A stretch of 64,000 nt of DNA from Photobacterium swingsii (GTDB lineage Bacteria; Pseudomonadota; Gammaproteobacteria; Enterobacterales; Vibrionaceae), in NCBI RefSeq assembly GCF_024346715.1, contig NZ_AP024852.1:2356001-2420000 (forward strand), written 5' to 3'. The notes beneath the pieces were generated by a model, which was not told the DNA's origin, ran no database searches, and was given only the letters and a program-made list of their open reading frames with translations. Shown here piece after piece: positions 53,885-63,196 of the stretch; within the stretch, counting starts at the first letter, position 1; each line of letters opens with the position of its first letter. Position numbers and translations under genes: made by a program.

Positions 53885-53898
53885 CGAGCCGCTCCTTA

Positions 53899-55077
53899 CT
53901 ATTTAGTCACTGTGACTTCTTCTGGCTTATGTGAAAAGAAAACACCCTGCCCTTGATGATGAGACAACAATGGCTGACTGGTACGGCGATCTTTCAGCAT
54001 ATGTATCGCATCCATCTCGATAAGAGATTGCGTATAACCATCATGACTAATGAAATAATCACCAAAGACTGTTTTATTTTCGACAAATGCAGAGCCCGAA
54101 ATATGAATATAATCACTCACTAGGCTTTTATTAATGACGGCATTTGTTTCAACTTTACAGTTAGCACCAATCACCGCAGGCCCAGTGATAACAGCACCGG
54201 CTTGGATCTCACAGCCACTACTCACAATAACAGGAGGTGTAATATTGCAACTATCAGGGTCAAAGACCGTATTAATACCCACCCAAATTCCAGGTTTCAC
54301 TTGAGTTCCAGGAATAGGATAACCAGGGACTTTTCCGTGTAGTATTTCACTAGTTACTCCCCAGATGTCGCTAATATTGCCGACATCCAGCCACTGAAAA
54401 TCCATGTTAGTGGCATAAAAGCGCACATCATTGTCAACCAAGGCTGGGAATAGCTCACTCCCAATATCAAACTCTTGACCAGAAGGAATAAAGTCAAAAA
54501 TAGCAGGCTCAAAAATATAAATGCCCGTATTAATTTCGGTCGATAGCGCTTCCTCTTCCGACGGTTTTTCTTGGAAACTCGTCACGCGGCCGTAGTCATC
54601 AGCAACAACAACGCCATATTTACTCACTTCGCTAATATCAACATTGCGAGTAACAATAGTGGCAATGCCGCCTTTTTCTTTATGACGCTTAACCGCTTCC
54701 GTTAAATCAAGATCGATCCAAGCATCACCACATACAACGACAAAAGTTTCATCGAAGAAGCCAGAGAAATCTTGGATTTTTCTCATGCCACCCGCAGAAC
54801 CCAATGCTTTGCTGATGAACTTACCGTCTTTCATTTCACCTTCATATGAATACGACAACTGCACATTAAAGTGATGACCATCACCGAAATAATTTTCAAT
54901 CACTTCTGCAAGATGGCTGGTATTAACCACAATTTTGTCGATGCTATGTGATGCAAACAGTTGAATCATCGACTCCATGACAGGTTTCCCCAGTATGGGG
55001 ATCATAGGTTTAGGGATTGTTTGAGTAATAGGTTTTACTCGGGTGCCTTTCCCTGCGGCAAGAATCATTCCCTTCAT
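53899..55077 (-). CDS. NDP-sugar pyrophosphorylase (GDP-mannose/GlmU-like)
   Basis: 392 aa. The N-terminal nucleotidyltransferase begins MKGMILAAGKGTRVKPITQTIPKPM, the family signature with its catalytic Arg and Lys, and has GDAWIDLDL as the metal site. From about residue 245 a left-handed beta-helix of hexapeptide repeats follows (VIVSSGCEIQAGAVITG and onward). It makes an activated sugar from NTP and sugar-1-phosphate; the sugar cannot be read from the sequence. Placed inside the regulatory genes of the operon, between the STAS and kinase genes. Confidence 0.85.
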   Translation of the reverse strand: MKGMILAAGKGTRVKPITQTIPKPMIPILGKPVMESMIQLFASHSIDKIVVNTSHLAEVIENYFGDGHHFNVQLSYSYEGEMKDGKFISKALGSAGGMRKIQDFSGFFDETFVVVCGDAWIDLDLTEAVKRHKEKGGIATIVTRNVDISEVSKYGVVVADDYGRVTSFQEKPSEEEALSTEINTGIYIFEPAIFDFIPSGQEFDIGSELFPALVDNDVRFYATNMDFQWLDVGNISDIWGVTSEILHGKVPGYPIPGTQVKPGIWVGINTVFDPDSCNITPPVIVSSGCEIQAGAVITGPAVIGANCKVETNAVINKSLVSDYIHISGSAFVENKTVFGDYFISHDGYTQSLIEMDAIHMLKDRRTSQPLLSHHQGQGVFFSHKPEEVTVTK

Positions 55078-55086
55078 AGCTAGCTC

Positions 55087-55419
55087 CTAAGCAACAGTGC
55101 TAACAGCGTCTTCGATCGAATCGTAGCTCGCAATTAATTTATCCATTCGGGTGAGTTTAAGTAGTTCCTTCACTGCACGCTGTGGGTTTACCACACTTAT
55201 TTTCTTTCCTTTCAATAATTTATAGGCACCCATCACAGCACCTAGACCACTGCTATCCATAAAGCGAACATCAGTAAGATCGAGTACAAGCTGTGCATCA
55301 ATTTCATTTACTTTTTCTTCAATAACAGCGCGAAAACTTGGCGCTAATTTAGCGTCAAAACGTGCCTCTTTTATTTGAAGAATTGTGCATTGACCCTGGT
55401 TGAAAGCTTCGTATTGCAT
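55087..55419 (-). CDS. STAS-domain anti-sigma antagonist (SpoIIAA/RsbV-like)
   Basis: 110 aa from ATG 55419, with AAGGGGAA as ribosome-binding site; a longer frame from 55449 is unlikely. The phosphorylatable serine lies in RFMDSSGLGAVMG, the family hallmark. The start lies within the 3' end of the phosphatase gene (49-bp overlap), giving coupled translation. When dephosphorylated it should bind the HATPase kinase encoded at 53435-53884 and release that kinase's target. Confidence 0.88.
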   Translation of the reverse strand: MQYEAFNQGQCTILQIKEARFDAKLAPSFRAVIEEKVNEIDAQLVLDLTDVRFMDSSGLGAVMGAYKLLKGKKISVVNPQRAVKELLKLTRMDKLIASYDSIEDAVSTVA

Positions 55420-56630
55420 GATTGTTCCCCTTCTGAATAACCTGTCCATTCGACTACGAGTACACTCACATCATCGTCAAATTGTTCTGAACGTTGCCAA
55501 TCCCTGACGCGATTAACTAACATCTCTGTTTGCACTGTGGTTGGATGGTGTTTTATTTCCATCACGGTTTGTCTAAGCCCTTCTTCAGTAAACTGTTCAG
55601 ACCCTTTTTCTGCCTCAGTGATGCCATCGGAATAAATCCAAATTTTGTCACCTGGCTCTAACTGTATTCTTGCCGTTTGGTACTCAACAAAATCAAAGGC
55701 CCCAACAACAAAGCTATCTTGACCAATAAATTCAGCGTCACCTGTTGCTGCGTGCAACCACACTAAAGGCGGATGCCCTGCAATTGAAAATTCCAACATG
55801 CCCGTTTTTACATTGAGCACGGAATAGACCATGGTGAAATACAGTAAATTATGGTCATCACTTAAATACAGATCATTGAGCTGCTTAAGGACGCTATCAG
55901 GTGAATTAATTTTATAGAAAGGCGCTTGTTCGATAGGCGATTTAACAATCGACCCTTTGCCAGTATTGACAGCAATACTCTGCTGAACAGAAAACGACAT
56001 AAGTGCCGATGACACCCCGTGCCCTGCAACATCGAGTAGATAGAATCCGACGTTCTCTTCATCTAACTGCATGTAGCCCAGCATATCACCGCCAATTTGG
56101 GCGCTAGGCAAAGAGACATAGCTAATTTCAACACCAGACAGTTTTCGCTCTGCGGGTAATAAACGTTTTAATAAATCACCAGCAGACTCTAAATCCTTTT
56201 TCATTATGGCGTAAGCAGAATCAAGCTCATTATTTTGCGCGGTTATTTGATTATGGAGCTCTAAGGTACGAAAACCAGCTTTTATACGTGCTGATATTTC
56301 ATCGACATGTGTGTCTTTAACGACAAAATCATCAGCACCCGCATTAATGCCATCGATAATAGATTCTTGATCGTCTTTACCTGACAGTAATACGAAAAAA
56401 ATATAACGAGAGTACGATCCAGACTTAAGACGGCTGCAGAGTTCAATGCCATCCATTTCAGGCATCATCCAGTCACTCAATACAAATTGGATATGTGGGC
56501 ATTCTTCCAAAACCGTTAAGGCCTGTGTGCCATCATTTGCTGTTGTTACATTAAACCCACGCTTGGTCAGCACTCGTTCCATAAACATCAGCATGGTTCT
56601 GTTGTCATCTACTACAAGAATGTCATTCAT
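55371..56630 (-). CDS. Response regulator with PP2C-type (SpoIIE) phosphatase output
   Basis: 419 aa. Receiver domain 1-120 with acidic pocket VVDD (9-10), phospho-acceptor Asp53 in LSDWMMPEMDG, and conserved Lys in LLSGKDD. A helical linker follows (about 125-165), then a SpoIIE/PP2C domain (170-395) with metal-binding GGDMLGY, LLDVAGHGVSSALMS and DGITEAEKG. Phosphorylation of the receiver should switch on dephosphorylation of the STAS protein. No partner histidine kinase is in the window. First gene of the polysaccharide operon. Confidence 0.9.
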   Translation of the reverse strand: MNDILVVDDNRTMLMFMERVLTKRGFNVTTANDGTQALTVLEECPHIQFVLSDWMMPEMDGIELCSRLKSGSYSRYIFFVLLSGKDDQESIIDGINAGADDFVVKDTHVDEISARIKAGFRTLELHNQITAQNNELDSAYAIMKKDLESAGDLLKRLLPAERKLSGVEISYVSLPSAQIGGDMLGYMQLDEENVGFYLLDVAGHGVSSALMSFSVQQSIAVNTGKGSIVKSPIEQAPFYKINSPDSVLKQLNDLYLSDDHNLLYFTMVYSVLNVKTGMLEFSIAGHPPLVWLHAATGDAEFIGQDSFVVGAFDFVEYQTARIQLEPGDKIWIYSDGITEAEKGSEQFTEEGLRQTVMEIKHHPTTVQTEMLVNRVRDWQRSEQFDDDVSVLVVEWTGYSEGEQSCNTKLSTRVNAQFFK

Positions 56631-56822
56631 TCAGAAGCCACCGTTTCAGCAATACCACACAAGAATAAACACCTTATTGCATATTATTCTGTGGTGTCAA
56701 CATATCAAGAACATGTTTATCACAAATCAAGTCTAGTAAGTTTTACCCTCTACACCATAAATTTAGACAAAAACTTTTACCTATGTGACAAGTGTTATAT
56801 AAAGAAGTAATAAATGTTGTAT

Positions 56823-56844
56823 TTTAGTACCTTAGCGTACTAAA
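56823..56844. promoter_or_regulatory. 22-bp dyad upstream of the outer-membrane protein gene
   Basis: Perfect 8-bp half-sites TTTAGTAC (56823-56830) and GTACTAAA (56837-56844) with a 6-bp spacer, 24 bp before the start codon, in the divergent region between the polysaccharide operon and the rightward genes. Good candidate operator. Confidence 0.5.
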
Positions 56845-56867
56845 TTGATGCTTACTAAGGAGGGATG

Positions 56868-57881
56868 ATGCAAAAAAGACAGACTATTGCCTTTCTTTCC
56901 ATACTCTCTTGCTGCGTTAATAGCCTGCCGATTACTGCGAGTGAGTACCAATCCGAAACCGCTAAGCATGCTCCAGAACCTAGCTCGCCTAATTTTGCAA
57001 AAGCAGCCACAGTTAATAAAAAATCCGATGACGAAGAGCCAGAGTCTGCCCTTATTTGGAAAGGAGTGACCAGCTCGTTTGATGTGCCGTTTGAAGATTG
57101 GACAAAACCACGCGACGAAGATGATAGTTGGCTGAAAGGGCTAAGTGGTAACTTAGGATTGGGGCATCCGCTATTACAAACACAAGCGGCGAATGTGCCT
57201 GCAAATGCAACAAGCGGCCCAACTAATAACAATACAATTGGGACCTTATCTCTCAAATATGTGATTATTGGCAACTGGTTTGTATCAGGCAACCTCTATT
57301 ACTATCTCGATAAAGATCAGCAGCAGCCATGGAACCCCGACTTTACTTACGTTTTTGGTTACAGCGATTGGCGCCCTTATACCTTTAGCCTTTTATATTC
57401 TAATTACGGTGGTAACCGCTTTAATGGTACAGATGAGCAACCTGTTACCAACTTTAATCAAGGTACATGGGCGTTTGGCTGGAAGTTTCCAGTGACTAAG
57501 CCATTTGTTGATTGGCTTACTTTTACTGATGATGGTGCCATTGGCTGTCAAGTCGACTTTAACTACACTCCTGAGTATTTCGACCTCGCTTCGACATCCT
57601 ATAAAAGTGGCCATAAAACACTGAGCCTTGGCTGTAAATATTCCATTTATGGCAATTGGTATGTCAATGGTACTGCTTTCTACTATTTTGATAAATCACA
57701 ACGGCAACCGTGGAACCCTGATTTCACCTATGGCTTTGGCTACTTCGATTGGCGCCCAGGCTCATTTACATTGCAATACAATAACTACTCAGGTAACCGT
57801 TGGAACCCATCAGAACGAGGTGAAGATACTGGACGTTTTATTGATGGTTCAATCACTTTAGCCTACTCTTTTTCCTTCTAA
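56868..57881 (+). CDS. Outer-membrane beta-barrel protein with an internal duplication
   Basis: 337 aa from ATG 56868, which sits five bases after AAGGAGG; the ATG at 56865 is too close. Signal peptide ending TAS, a ~90-residue Asp/Glu-rich linker, then alternating amphipathic strands ending in a C-terminal Phe (LAYSFSF), the signature recognised by the Bam machinery. The block YYLDKDQQQPWNPDFTYVFGY-SDWRP recurs ~125 residues later as YYFDKSQRQPWNPDFTYGFGY-FDWRP. No named family recognised. Divergent from the polysaccharide operon; it may be its export pore or a surface receptor. Confidence 0.75.
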   Translation: MQKRQTIAFLSILSCCVNSLPITASEYQSETAKHAPEPSSPNFAKAATVNKKSDDEEPESALIWKGVTSSFDVPFEDWTKPRDEDDSWLKGLSGNLGLGHPLLQTQAANVPANATSGPTNNNTIGTLSLKYVIIGNWFVSGNLYYYLDKDQQQPWNPDFTYVFGYSDWRPYTFSLLYSNYGGNRFNGTDEQPVTNFNQGTWAFGWKFPVTKPFVDWLTFTDDGAIGCQVDFNYTPEYFDLASTSYKSGHKTLSLGCKYSIYGNWYVNGTAFYYFDKSQRQPWNPDFTYGFGYFDWRPGSFTLQYNNYSGNRWNPSERGEDTGRFIDGSITLAYSFSF

Positions 57882-58195
57882 TCCCTCTTTGCATTTTGCA
57901 ATTTTCATAGTTAAAAACATTCTTCCTTTGCGTATTGCATTCACCCCAAAATATCCAGAATTAACTATGGCAATGCCTAAAAAGCCGTCTAACCTTGATA
58001 TGAAACTGTATTTTTATGCTGCTAGTCACCTATTGGCAATGGGAATACAAAAGGTTAGCGCACTTTTAGGTGCTTTCACCCTCCCCCATTATCGTGACTT
58101 AGCTCCTGGTTCCTAAAGTTGGCATCATTTATGCCATCTATAGAGAACAAATATTTATACATTACCAATTACCGTCAGATTCAAATGAGGTGAGT
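57882..58195. other. 314-bp leader region of the RTX gene, no firm gene
   Basis: An open frame of 75 codons (57889-58116) has no ribosome-binding site at either possible start and no recognisable content. It includes a ~50-residue stretch from ATG 57967 that I cannot rule out as a small protein. The remainder should carry the RTX promoter. Confidence 0.4.
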
Positions 58196-61100
58196 ATGCA
58201 AGGGACTAAAAACAACGATAAAGTCGTAGGCACGGAAGGCGATGATGGTATTAACGTTCTTTCTGGTAGCGACCATGTAGAAGCCAAAGGCGGTGATGAC
58301 TTTGTCGCCGGTGGGGAAGGCAGCGATACACTATCTGGCGGTGCTGGCGATGATACGATTTTTGGTGATGTTGAATATGGTCAAGAACCACCAGCAGAAC
58401 CAGCTGTCGATGATAAATGGGGGGAATCTCAAACTGTATATAGTTACACAGCCCCAACACCAGAAGAACCGCAAGAGCAAGTCACACACAGTGCTCGGTT
58501 AGGTAATTATATTGTTGATGATACGGGATCAATGACAACTAAGTTTACGGTTGATCCTAAGCATACCTCTGTTGTTGTTCAACTAACTGACTCCGCAGGC
58601 ACTGTCATCGCATCGGTACCGGCGACTGTGAGTGAAACAGGCGAAATCCTAGTCGATATTACATTCACAAAAGAACAAGTTGGTACTGACCAACTGGTTA
58701 GCTTTACGTTAATCGACCCTGAAGGCAATCCAATTACTGATATTGATTCAGTCGAATTTATTGCACATAACATCTATGACGACACCATTACTGGTGGCGA
58801 CGGCGCAGATAGCCTATTTGGTCAACAAGGGGCAGATACCATCTATGGTGGTACTGGCGATGACTTCATTGATGGCGATATCAATGACGACAAACTGTAC
58901 GGCGATGAAGGTAATGATGTACTCATCGGTGGTAATGGTGACGATGAATTACATGGCGGCACAGGCAACGATACTTTATTGGGCAGTGATGGTGACGACA
59001 AGTTATTTGGCGATGAAGGCGATGACCTGTTACTTGGTGAGCTAGGTGATGATGTTATTGATGGCGGCGCTGGCAACGACACCCTTATTGGTGATGACGG
59101 CAATGACATTATTACAGGCGGCACAGGCGACGATAAGCTCTTTGGCGGCTTAGGAACAGATACCCTTGATGGTGGCGAAGGCAAAGATGAGATTCACGGT
59201 GATGCCGGCGTAGATACCATCACTGGTGGCGCAGGGGATGACTTTATTCTTGGCGGCACAGGCGACGATATTATTGATGGTGGCGCTGATAATGACTTAA
59301 TCCTAGGTGGTGATGATAACGATACTATCTTAGGGGGCGAAGGCAACGACCAACTATTTGGTGAGCAAGGTGACGACCTTGTTAAAGGCGGTACTGGCGA
59401 CGACATGGTTTATGGCGGTGTCGGTAACGATAACCTGAGTGGTGGCACAGGCAGCGACCAACTATTTGGTGGTGAAGGCAATGATGTGCTTGATGGTGGC
59501 GAAGGCAGCGATATTCTTCACGCCAACGAAGGTGATGATGTCATTAGCGCTGGTGATGGCGATGATTTTGTCTACGCAGGTAGTGGTGATGATGTCATTT
59601 CCGGTGGCGCAGGACACGATACCCTGTTTGGTGAGACAGGCAACAATACAATTGATTCAGGGACTGGCGACGACACTGTTTATACCGATTCAGGCAACGA
59701 TACCATTACAACAGGTGATGGCCACGATACTGTTTTTGCAGGAGCAGGTGATAACACCATTATCACAGGTGCAGACAACGACACCGTCTATAGCGCCGAA
59801 GGTAATGACACCATAGACAGCGGTGACGGGCACGATATTGTTTACGCAGGCGAAGGTGATAACAGTATTGATGCGGGTACAGGTAACGATAACATTTATG
59901 CAGGCGGCGGTACGGATACCATCACGGCAGGTGACGGTGACGATAACGTATTTGCAGGTGCAGGCAACGATACCATTTATGCCAACTCAGGCGCTGATAA
60001 TGTTTATGCCGGTGCAGGCGATGACATTATTGAAGGTGAAAGCGGCAACAACGCCCTTTTTGGGGAAGACGGTGCCGATACCATCAATGCCGGCCTCAAT
60101 AGCAGTGCCCTTTATGGTGGTGCTGGCAATGACGTGCTAACAGGATCGGATGAATCAGACCAGCTGCACGGCGGCGGTGATGATGACGTGCTGGTAGGTA
60201 ATAAAGGCGACGATTTACTAGAAGGAAATAGCGGTAATGATGCACTCAGCGGCGGCGAAGGGATAGATACCCTACTCGGCGGTTCGGGTGATGATAACTT
60301 ACTCGGTGGTGATGGTAACGATACGCTAGTTGGTGGCTCAGGCGATGACAAACTGCTTGGTGAAGCGGGTGATGATGTACTGGCTGGCGGTGCAGGTAAT
60401 GACTACCTAGATGGCGGCGAAGGTGTTAGCCAACTCTACGGTGATGATGGTGATGACACCCTGATAAGTGCTGACCAAAACGACATTCTTGGCGGTGGTG
60501 ACGGTAACGATACAATTACAGCAAATGCCGGTGATGACACCATCTTTGCTGGGGGGGGCGCAGATACCATAGATGCAGGCGAAGGTAACGATACTATCTA
60601 TGGTGAGTCAGGTGATAACCAAATTACTGCTGGTACAGGTAACGATACAATTTATGGTGGCATCAACAGCGACACGATAGATGCAGGCGAAGGCAACGAT
60701 ATGATTTATGGCGGTGACGGCACAGATACGATCACCGCAGGCGCTGGGGATGACCACGTCGATGCCGGTAGTGGCGATGATAAACTCGACGGTGGTGCAG
60801 GTAACGATGCGCTCTTTGGCGGTGATGGCGCCGATACCTTAGTCGGTGGTGAAGGCTTTGACTTCTTAGCTGGTGGCGAAGGTAACGATACCCTAACGGA
60901 TGATGGTCAAGATACCCTACTCGGTGAAGGCGGCGACGACACCTTAATCGCAGCAGCAGGTGGTAGCCATCAAATTTACGGCGGCGCAGGTGATGATACC
61001 CTTATCGGTAGCGATGCTGATGACACCCTATACGGTGGTGGTGACCAAGATACCATCACAGGTGGTAAAGGCGACGACACCCTATTTGCAGGTGACGGCA

Positions 61101-63055
61101 ACGATACCATCACAGCGGGTGAAGGTAACGATACAGTATACGGCGAAGCGGGTAACAACACGATCGATCTCGGTGAAGGTACCAATACACTATTTGGTGG
61201 TAGCGGTAACGATACAGTGACTGCAGGCAGTGGCGACGATCTTCTTTACGGTGCTGAAGGTAACGACAATATCTCAGGGGGCGCAGGTGTCGACCAAATA
61301 GAAGGTGGCGCAGGCCAAGATACCCTTAAGGGTGAAGCGGGCGATGATGTCATTCTTGGTGGTGACGGCAACGATATCCTCGAAGGTGGAGAAGGTGACG
61401 ATAAACTCTTCGCAGGCGAAGGTGACGACACCCTTAAAGGCGGTGCGGGACAAGATGAGCTTCATGCCGAAGCAGGTAACAATACCCTATCAGGCGGCGA
61501 TGATAACGATACCCTCTACGGCGGCACTGGCAACGATATCCTTCAAGGGGATGACGGCGATGATCGCTTAGAAGGCTTCGAAGGCAATGATACATTAGAG
61601 GGCGGCTTAGGTGACGATACACTTAACGCCGGTGCTGGTGACGATACCTTATCTGGGGGCGATGGTAACGATAGTCTAACAGCCGACTCCGGTAACAACA
61701 TCCTTGATGGTGGTGCAGGAACAGATACATTAAAAGCCGGTGATGGTGATGACCAACTATCTGGCGGTGAAGGCAATGATGACCTAACCGCAGGCGGCGG
61801 TAATAACACCCTGGATGGCGGCGAAGGTAACGATAAACTGTACGCGGGTAGCGGTAACGACACCATGACTGGCGGCTTGGGTAATGACTACCTAAGTGCT
61901 GGCAACGGTGTTAACAAACTGTCAGGGGAAGAAGGCAACGATAGCCTTTATTCAGGCAGTGGTAGTGACCAACTCGATGGCGGTATTGGTGACGACTACC
62001 TAAATGCAGGCTCAGGTGACGATACGCTAAAAGGTGGTGAAGGGAACGATAAACTGTATGCGGGTAGCGGTAATGATGTGCTCGAAGGCGGTGAAGGGAA
62101 CGATAAACTGTACGGCCAAAATGACGATGACCAACTCACGGGTGGTTTAGGCAATGACAGCTTATATGGCGGTTCAGGTAACGATACCCTCCATGGCGGT
62201 GATGGATCTGATTTGCTAAAAGGTGATGGTGGCAACGACGTTATCTTCGCAGGAAATGATAATGATACTGTCAAAGGCGGCAGTGGCAATGATGTTATCT
62301 ACGGTGAGCAAGGTGACGATAAACTTACTGGGGACGGTGGTAGCGATACCATTTATGGTGACATAGGTAACGATACAATCGATGGTGGTACTGGCAACGA
62401 TACCTTATCGGCTGGTGAAGGCGATGACACAGTCAAAGGTGGTGATGGCGACGATAACATCGACGGTGGCATCGGCAATGACACCCTCAGTGGTGATGCT
62501 GGTAACGACCTTATCTTTGGCCAAAGTGGTGATGATACCCTTGATGGCGGCGCAGGCTCTGACCAACTGTTCGCTGGTAGCGGCAACGATACCCTTATCT
62601 TCGACAAAGAAGACATAGCACAAACAGACGGTGTTACCGTGCACTTTAGTGGCGGCGAAGGCTTCGATGTGCTTTCTGTTGGCAGCGATGGTGATAACCA
62701 AATCATTGATATGACCCAAACTGCTTACCAAGAAATTGAAGGGGTAGTCGTAAATGCGACCGATGCCGAGCTAAAAATCGCGTTAGATAAAGTCTTAGTC
62801 AATGACACCGCTGGTGATGCTAATGGGCAGTTTGTTTGCTCTGGTGCTGAGTCGCTTGACTTGCAAGGCTTTGGTTGGACACTCGATAGCAGTAACGCAA
62901 GTATGGATAGCAACTTACAAGCGGCCTACGAAGCCCAAGATATTGATGTAAGTTCACTGACTGGTTACACCTTCAGTAATAGTGAAGGTAAAGAAGTCAC
63001 CATCTGGAGTGATAGCGATAGCCAAAACATCAGTTTCAACGATGCAGATATTTAA
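58196..63055 (+). CDS. Large RTX calcium-binding protein, probable type I secreted matrix protein
   Basis: 1619 aa from ATG 58196, with GAGGTG just upstream. A first short RTX block (residues ~10-60, [10 protein letters not shown]) is followed by a ~130-residue beta-sandwich-like insert. More than a thousand residues of GGxGxDxLx nonapeptides follow, which fold as calcium-filled parallel beta rolls. The last ~160 residues form a separate domain with no Cys-rich or enzymatic motif. They probably carry the type I secretion signal, near the C-terminal [12 protein letters not shown]. No ABC exporter is in the window. Very acidic. Placed next to the polysaccharide locus, it is a likely calcium-dependent matrix or adhesion protein. 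Confidence 0.88.
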   Translation: MQGTKNNDKVVGTEGDDGINVLSGSDHVEAKGGDDFVAGGEGSDTLSGGAGDDTIFGDVEYGQEPPAEPAVDDKWGESQTVYSYTAPTPEEPQEQVTHSARLGNYIVDDTGSMTTKFTVDPKHTSVVVQLTDSAGTVIASVPATVSETGEILVDITFTKEQVGTDQLVSFTLIDPEGNPITDIDSVEFIAHNIYDDTITGGDGADSLFGQQGADTIYGGTGDDFIDGDINDDKLYGDEGNDVLIGGNGDDELHGGTGNDTLLGSDGDDKLFGDEGDDLLLGELGDDVIDGGAGNDTLIGDDGNDIITGGTGDDKLFGGLGTDTLDGGEGKDEIHGDAGVDTITGGAGDDFILGGTGDDIIDGGADNDLILGGDDNDTILGGEGNDQLFGEQGDDLVKGGTGDDMVYGGVGNDNLSGGTGSDQLFGGEGNDVLDGGEGSDILHANEGDDVISAGDGDDFVYAGSGDDVISGGAGHDTLFGETGNNTIDSGTGDDTVYTDSGNDTITTGDGHDTVFAGAGDNTIITGADNDTVYSAEGNDTIDSGDGHDIVYAGEGDNSIDAGTGNDNIYAGGGTDTITAGDGDDNVFAGAGNDTIYANSGADNVYAGAGDDIIEGESGNNALFGEDGADTINAGLNSSALYGGAGNDVLTGSDESDQLHGGGDDDVLVGNKGDDLLEGNSGNDALSGGEGIDTLLGGSGDDNLLGGDGNDTLVGGSGDDKLLGEAGDDVLAGGAGNDYLDGGEGVSQLYGDDGDDTLISADQNDILGGGDGNDTITANAGDDTIFAGGGADTIDAGEGNDTIYGESGDNQITAGTGNDTIYGGINSDTIDAGEGNDMIYGGDGTDTITAGAGDDHVDAGSGDDKLDGGAGNDALFGGDGADTLVGGEGFDFLAGGEGNDTLTDDGQDTLLGEGGDDTLIAAAGGSHQIYGGAGDDTLIGSDADDTLYGGGDQDTITGGKGDDTLFAGDGNDTITAGEGNDTVYGEAGNNTIDLGEGTNTLFGGSGNDTVTAGSGDDLLYGAEGNDNISGGAGVDQIEGGAGQDTLKGEAGDDVILGGDGNDILEGGEGDDKLFAGEGDDTLKGGAGQDELHAEAGNNTLSGGDDNDTLYGGTGNDILQGDDGDDRLEGFEGNDTLEGGLGDDTLNAGAGDDTLSGGDGNDSLTADSGNNILDGGAGTDTLKAGDGDDQLSGGEGNDDLTAGGGNNTLDGGEGNDKLYAGSGNDTMTGGLGNDYLSAGNGVNKLSGEEGNDSLYSGSGSDQLDGGIGDDYLNAGSGDDTLKGGEGNDKLYAGSGNDVLEGGEGNDKLYGQNDDDQLTGGLGNDSLYGGSGNDTLHGGDGSDLLKGDGGNDVIFAGNDNDTVKGGSGNDVIYGEQGDDKLTGDGGSDTIYGDIGNDTIDGGTGNDTLSAGEGDDTVKGGDGDDNIDGGIGNDTLSGDAGNDLIFGQSGDDTLDGGAGSDQLFAGSGNDTLIFDKEDIAQTDGVTVHFSGGEGFDVLSVGSDGDNQIIDMTQTAYQEIEGVVVNATDAELKIALDKVLVNDTAGDANGQFVCSGAESLDLQGFGWTLDSSNASMDSNLQAAYEAQDIDVSSLTGYTFSNSEGKEVTIWSDSDSQNISFNDADI
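58760..62600 (+). repeat. Degenerate 27-bp tandem repeats encoding RTX nonapeptides
   Basis: About 140 imperfect 27-bp units built on GGTGGCxxxGGCAACGATAC-type codons run with few breaks. Nearby units can be nearly identical (for example AACGATAAACTGTACGCGGG at about 61829 and 62044), which favours unequal crossing-over and length change. The minus-strand and out-of-frame open frames here are by-products. Confidence 0.8.
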
Positions 63056-63095
63056 TCTTACATTACCACACCATAGTGAACAGTAAGCACAGACA

Positions 63096-63126
63096 AAAAT
63101 GCCGATACAAACCGTATCGGCATTTT
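63096..63126 (+). terminator. Terminator between the RTX gene and the convergent last gene
   Basis: Perfect 13-bp stem (63096-63108 with 63114-63126, AAAATGCCGATAC) with A-run and T-run on the two sides, so it can act on both strands. Confidence 0.88.
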
Positions 63127-63196
63127 GCTGCTTATAGCGTGTGGATCTACCTAATATCCGTAACTAACTGAGCAAAATATCACACAGAAAATCACA

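Noticed and set aside
56855-57292. 145-codon minus-strand frame
   Set aside because: Antisense to the outer-membrane protein gene, which has a signal peptide, a strong ribosome-binding site and barrel strands.
57889-58116. 75-codon frame before the RTX gene
   Set aside because: No ribosome-binding site at either possible start and no recognisable content; left as an unannotated leader.
58760-62600. Regular short tandem units that could suggest a CRISPR array
   Set aside because: Units are contiguous, in frame and encode RTX nonapeptides; there are no unique spacers and no cas genes.
58251-62913. Many minus-strand and shifted open frames inside the RTX gene, rich in Ser-Pro or Met-Thr-Ala
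   Set aside because: By-products of the 27-bp repeat composition; the 1619-codon plus-strand frame explains them all.
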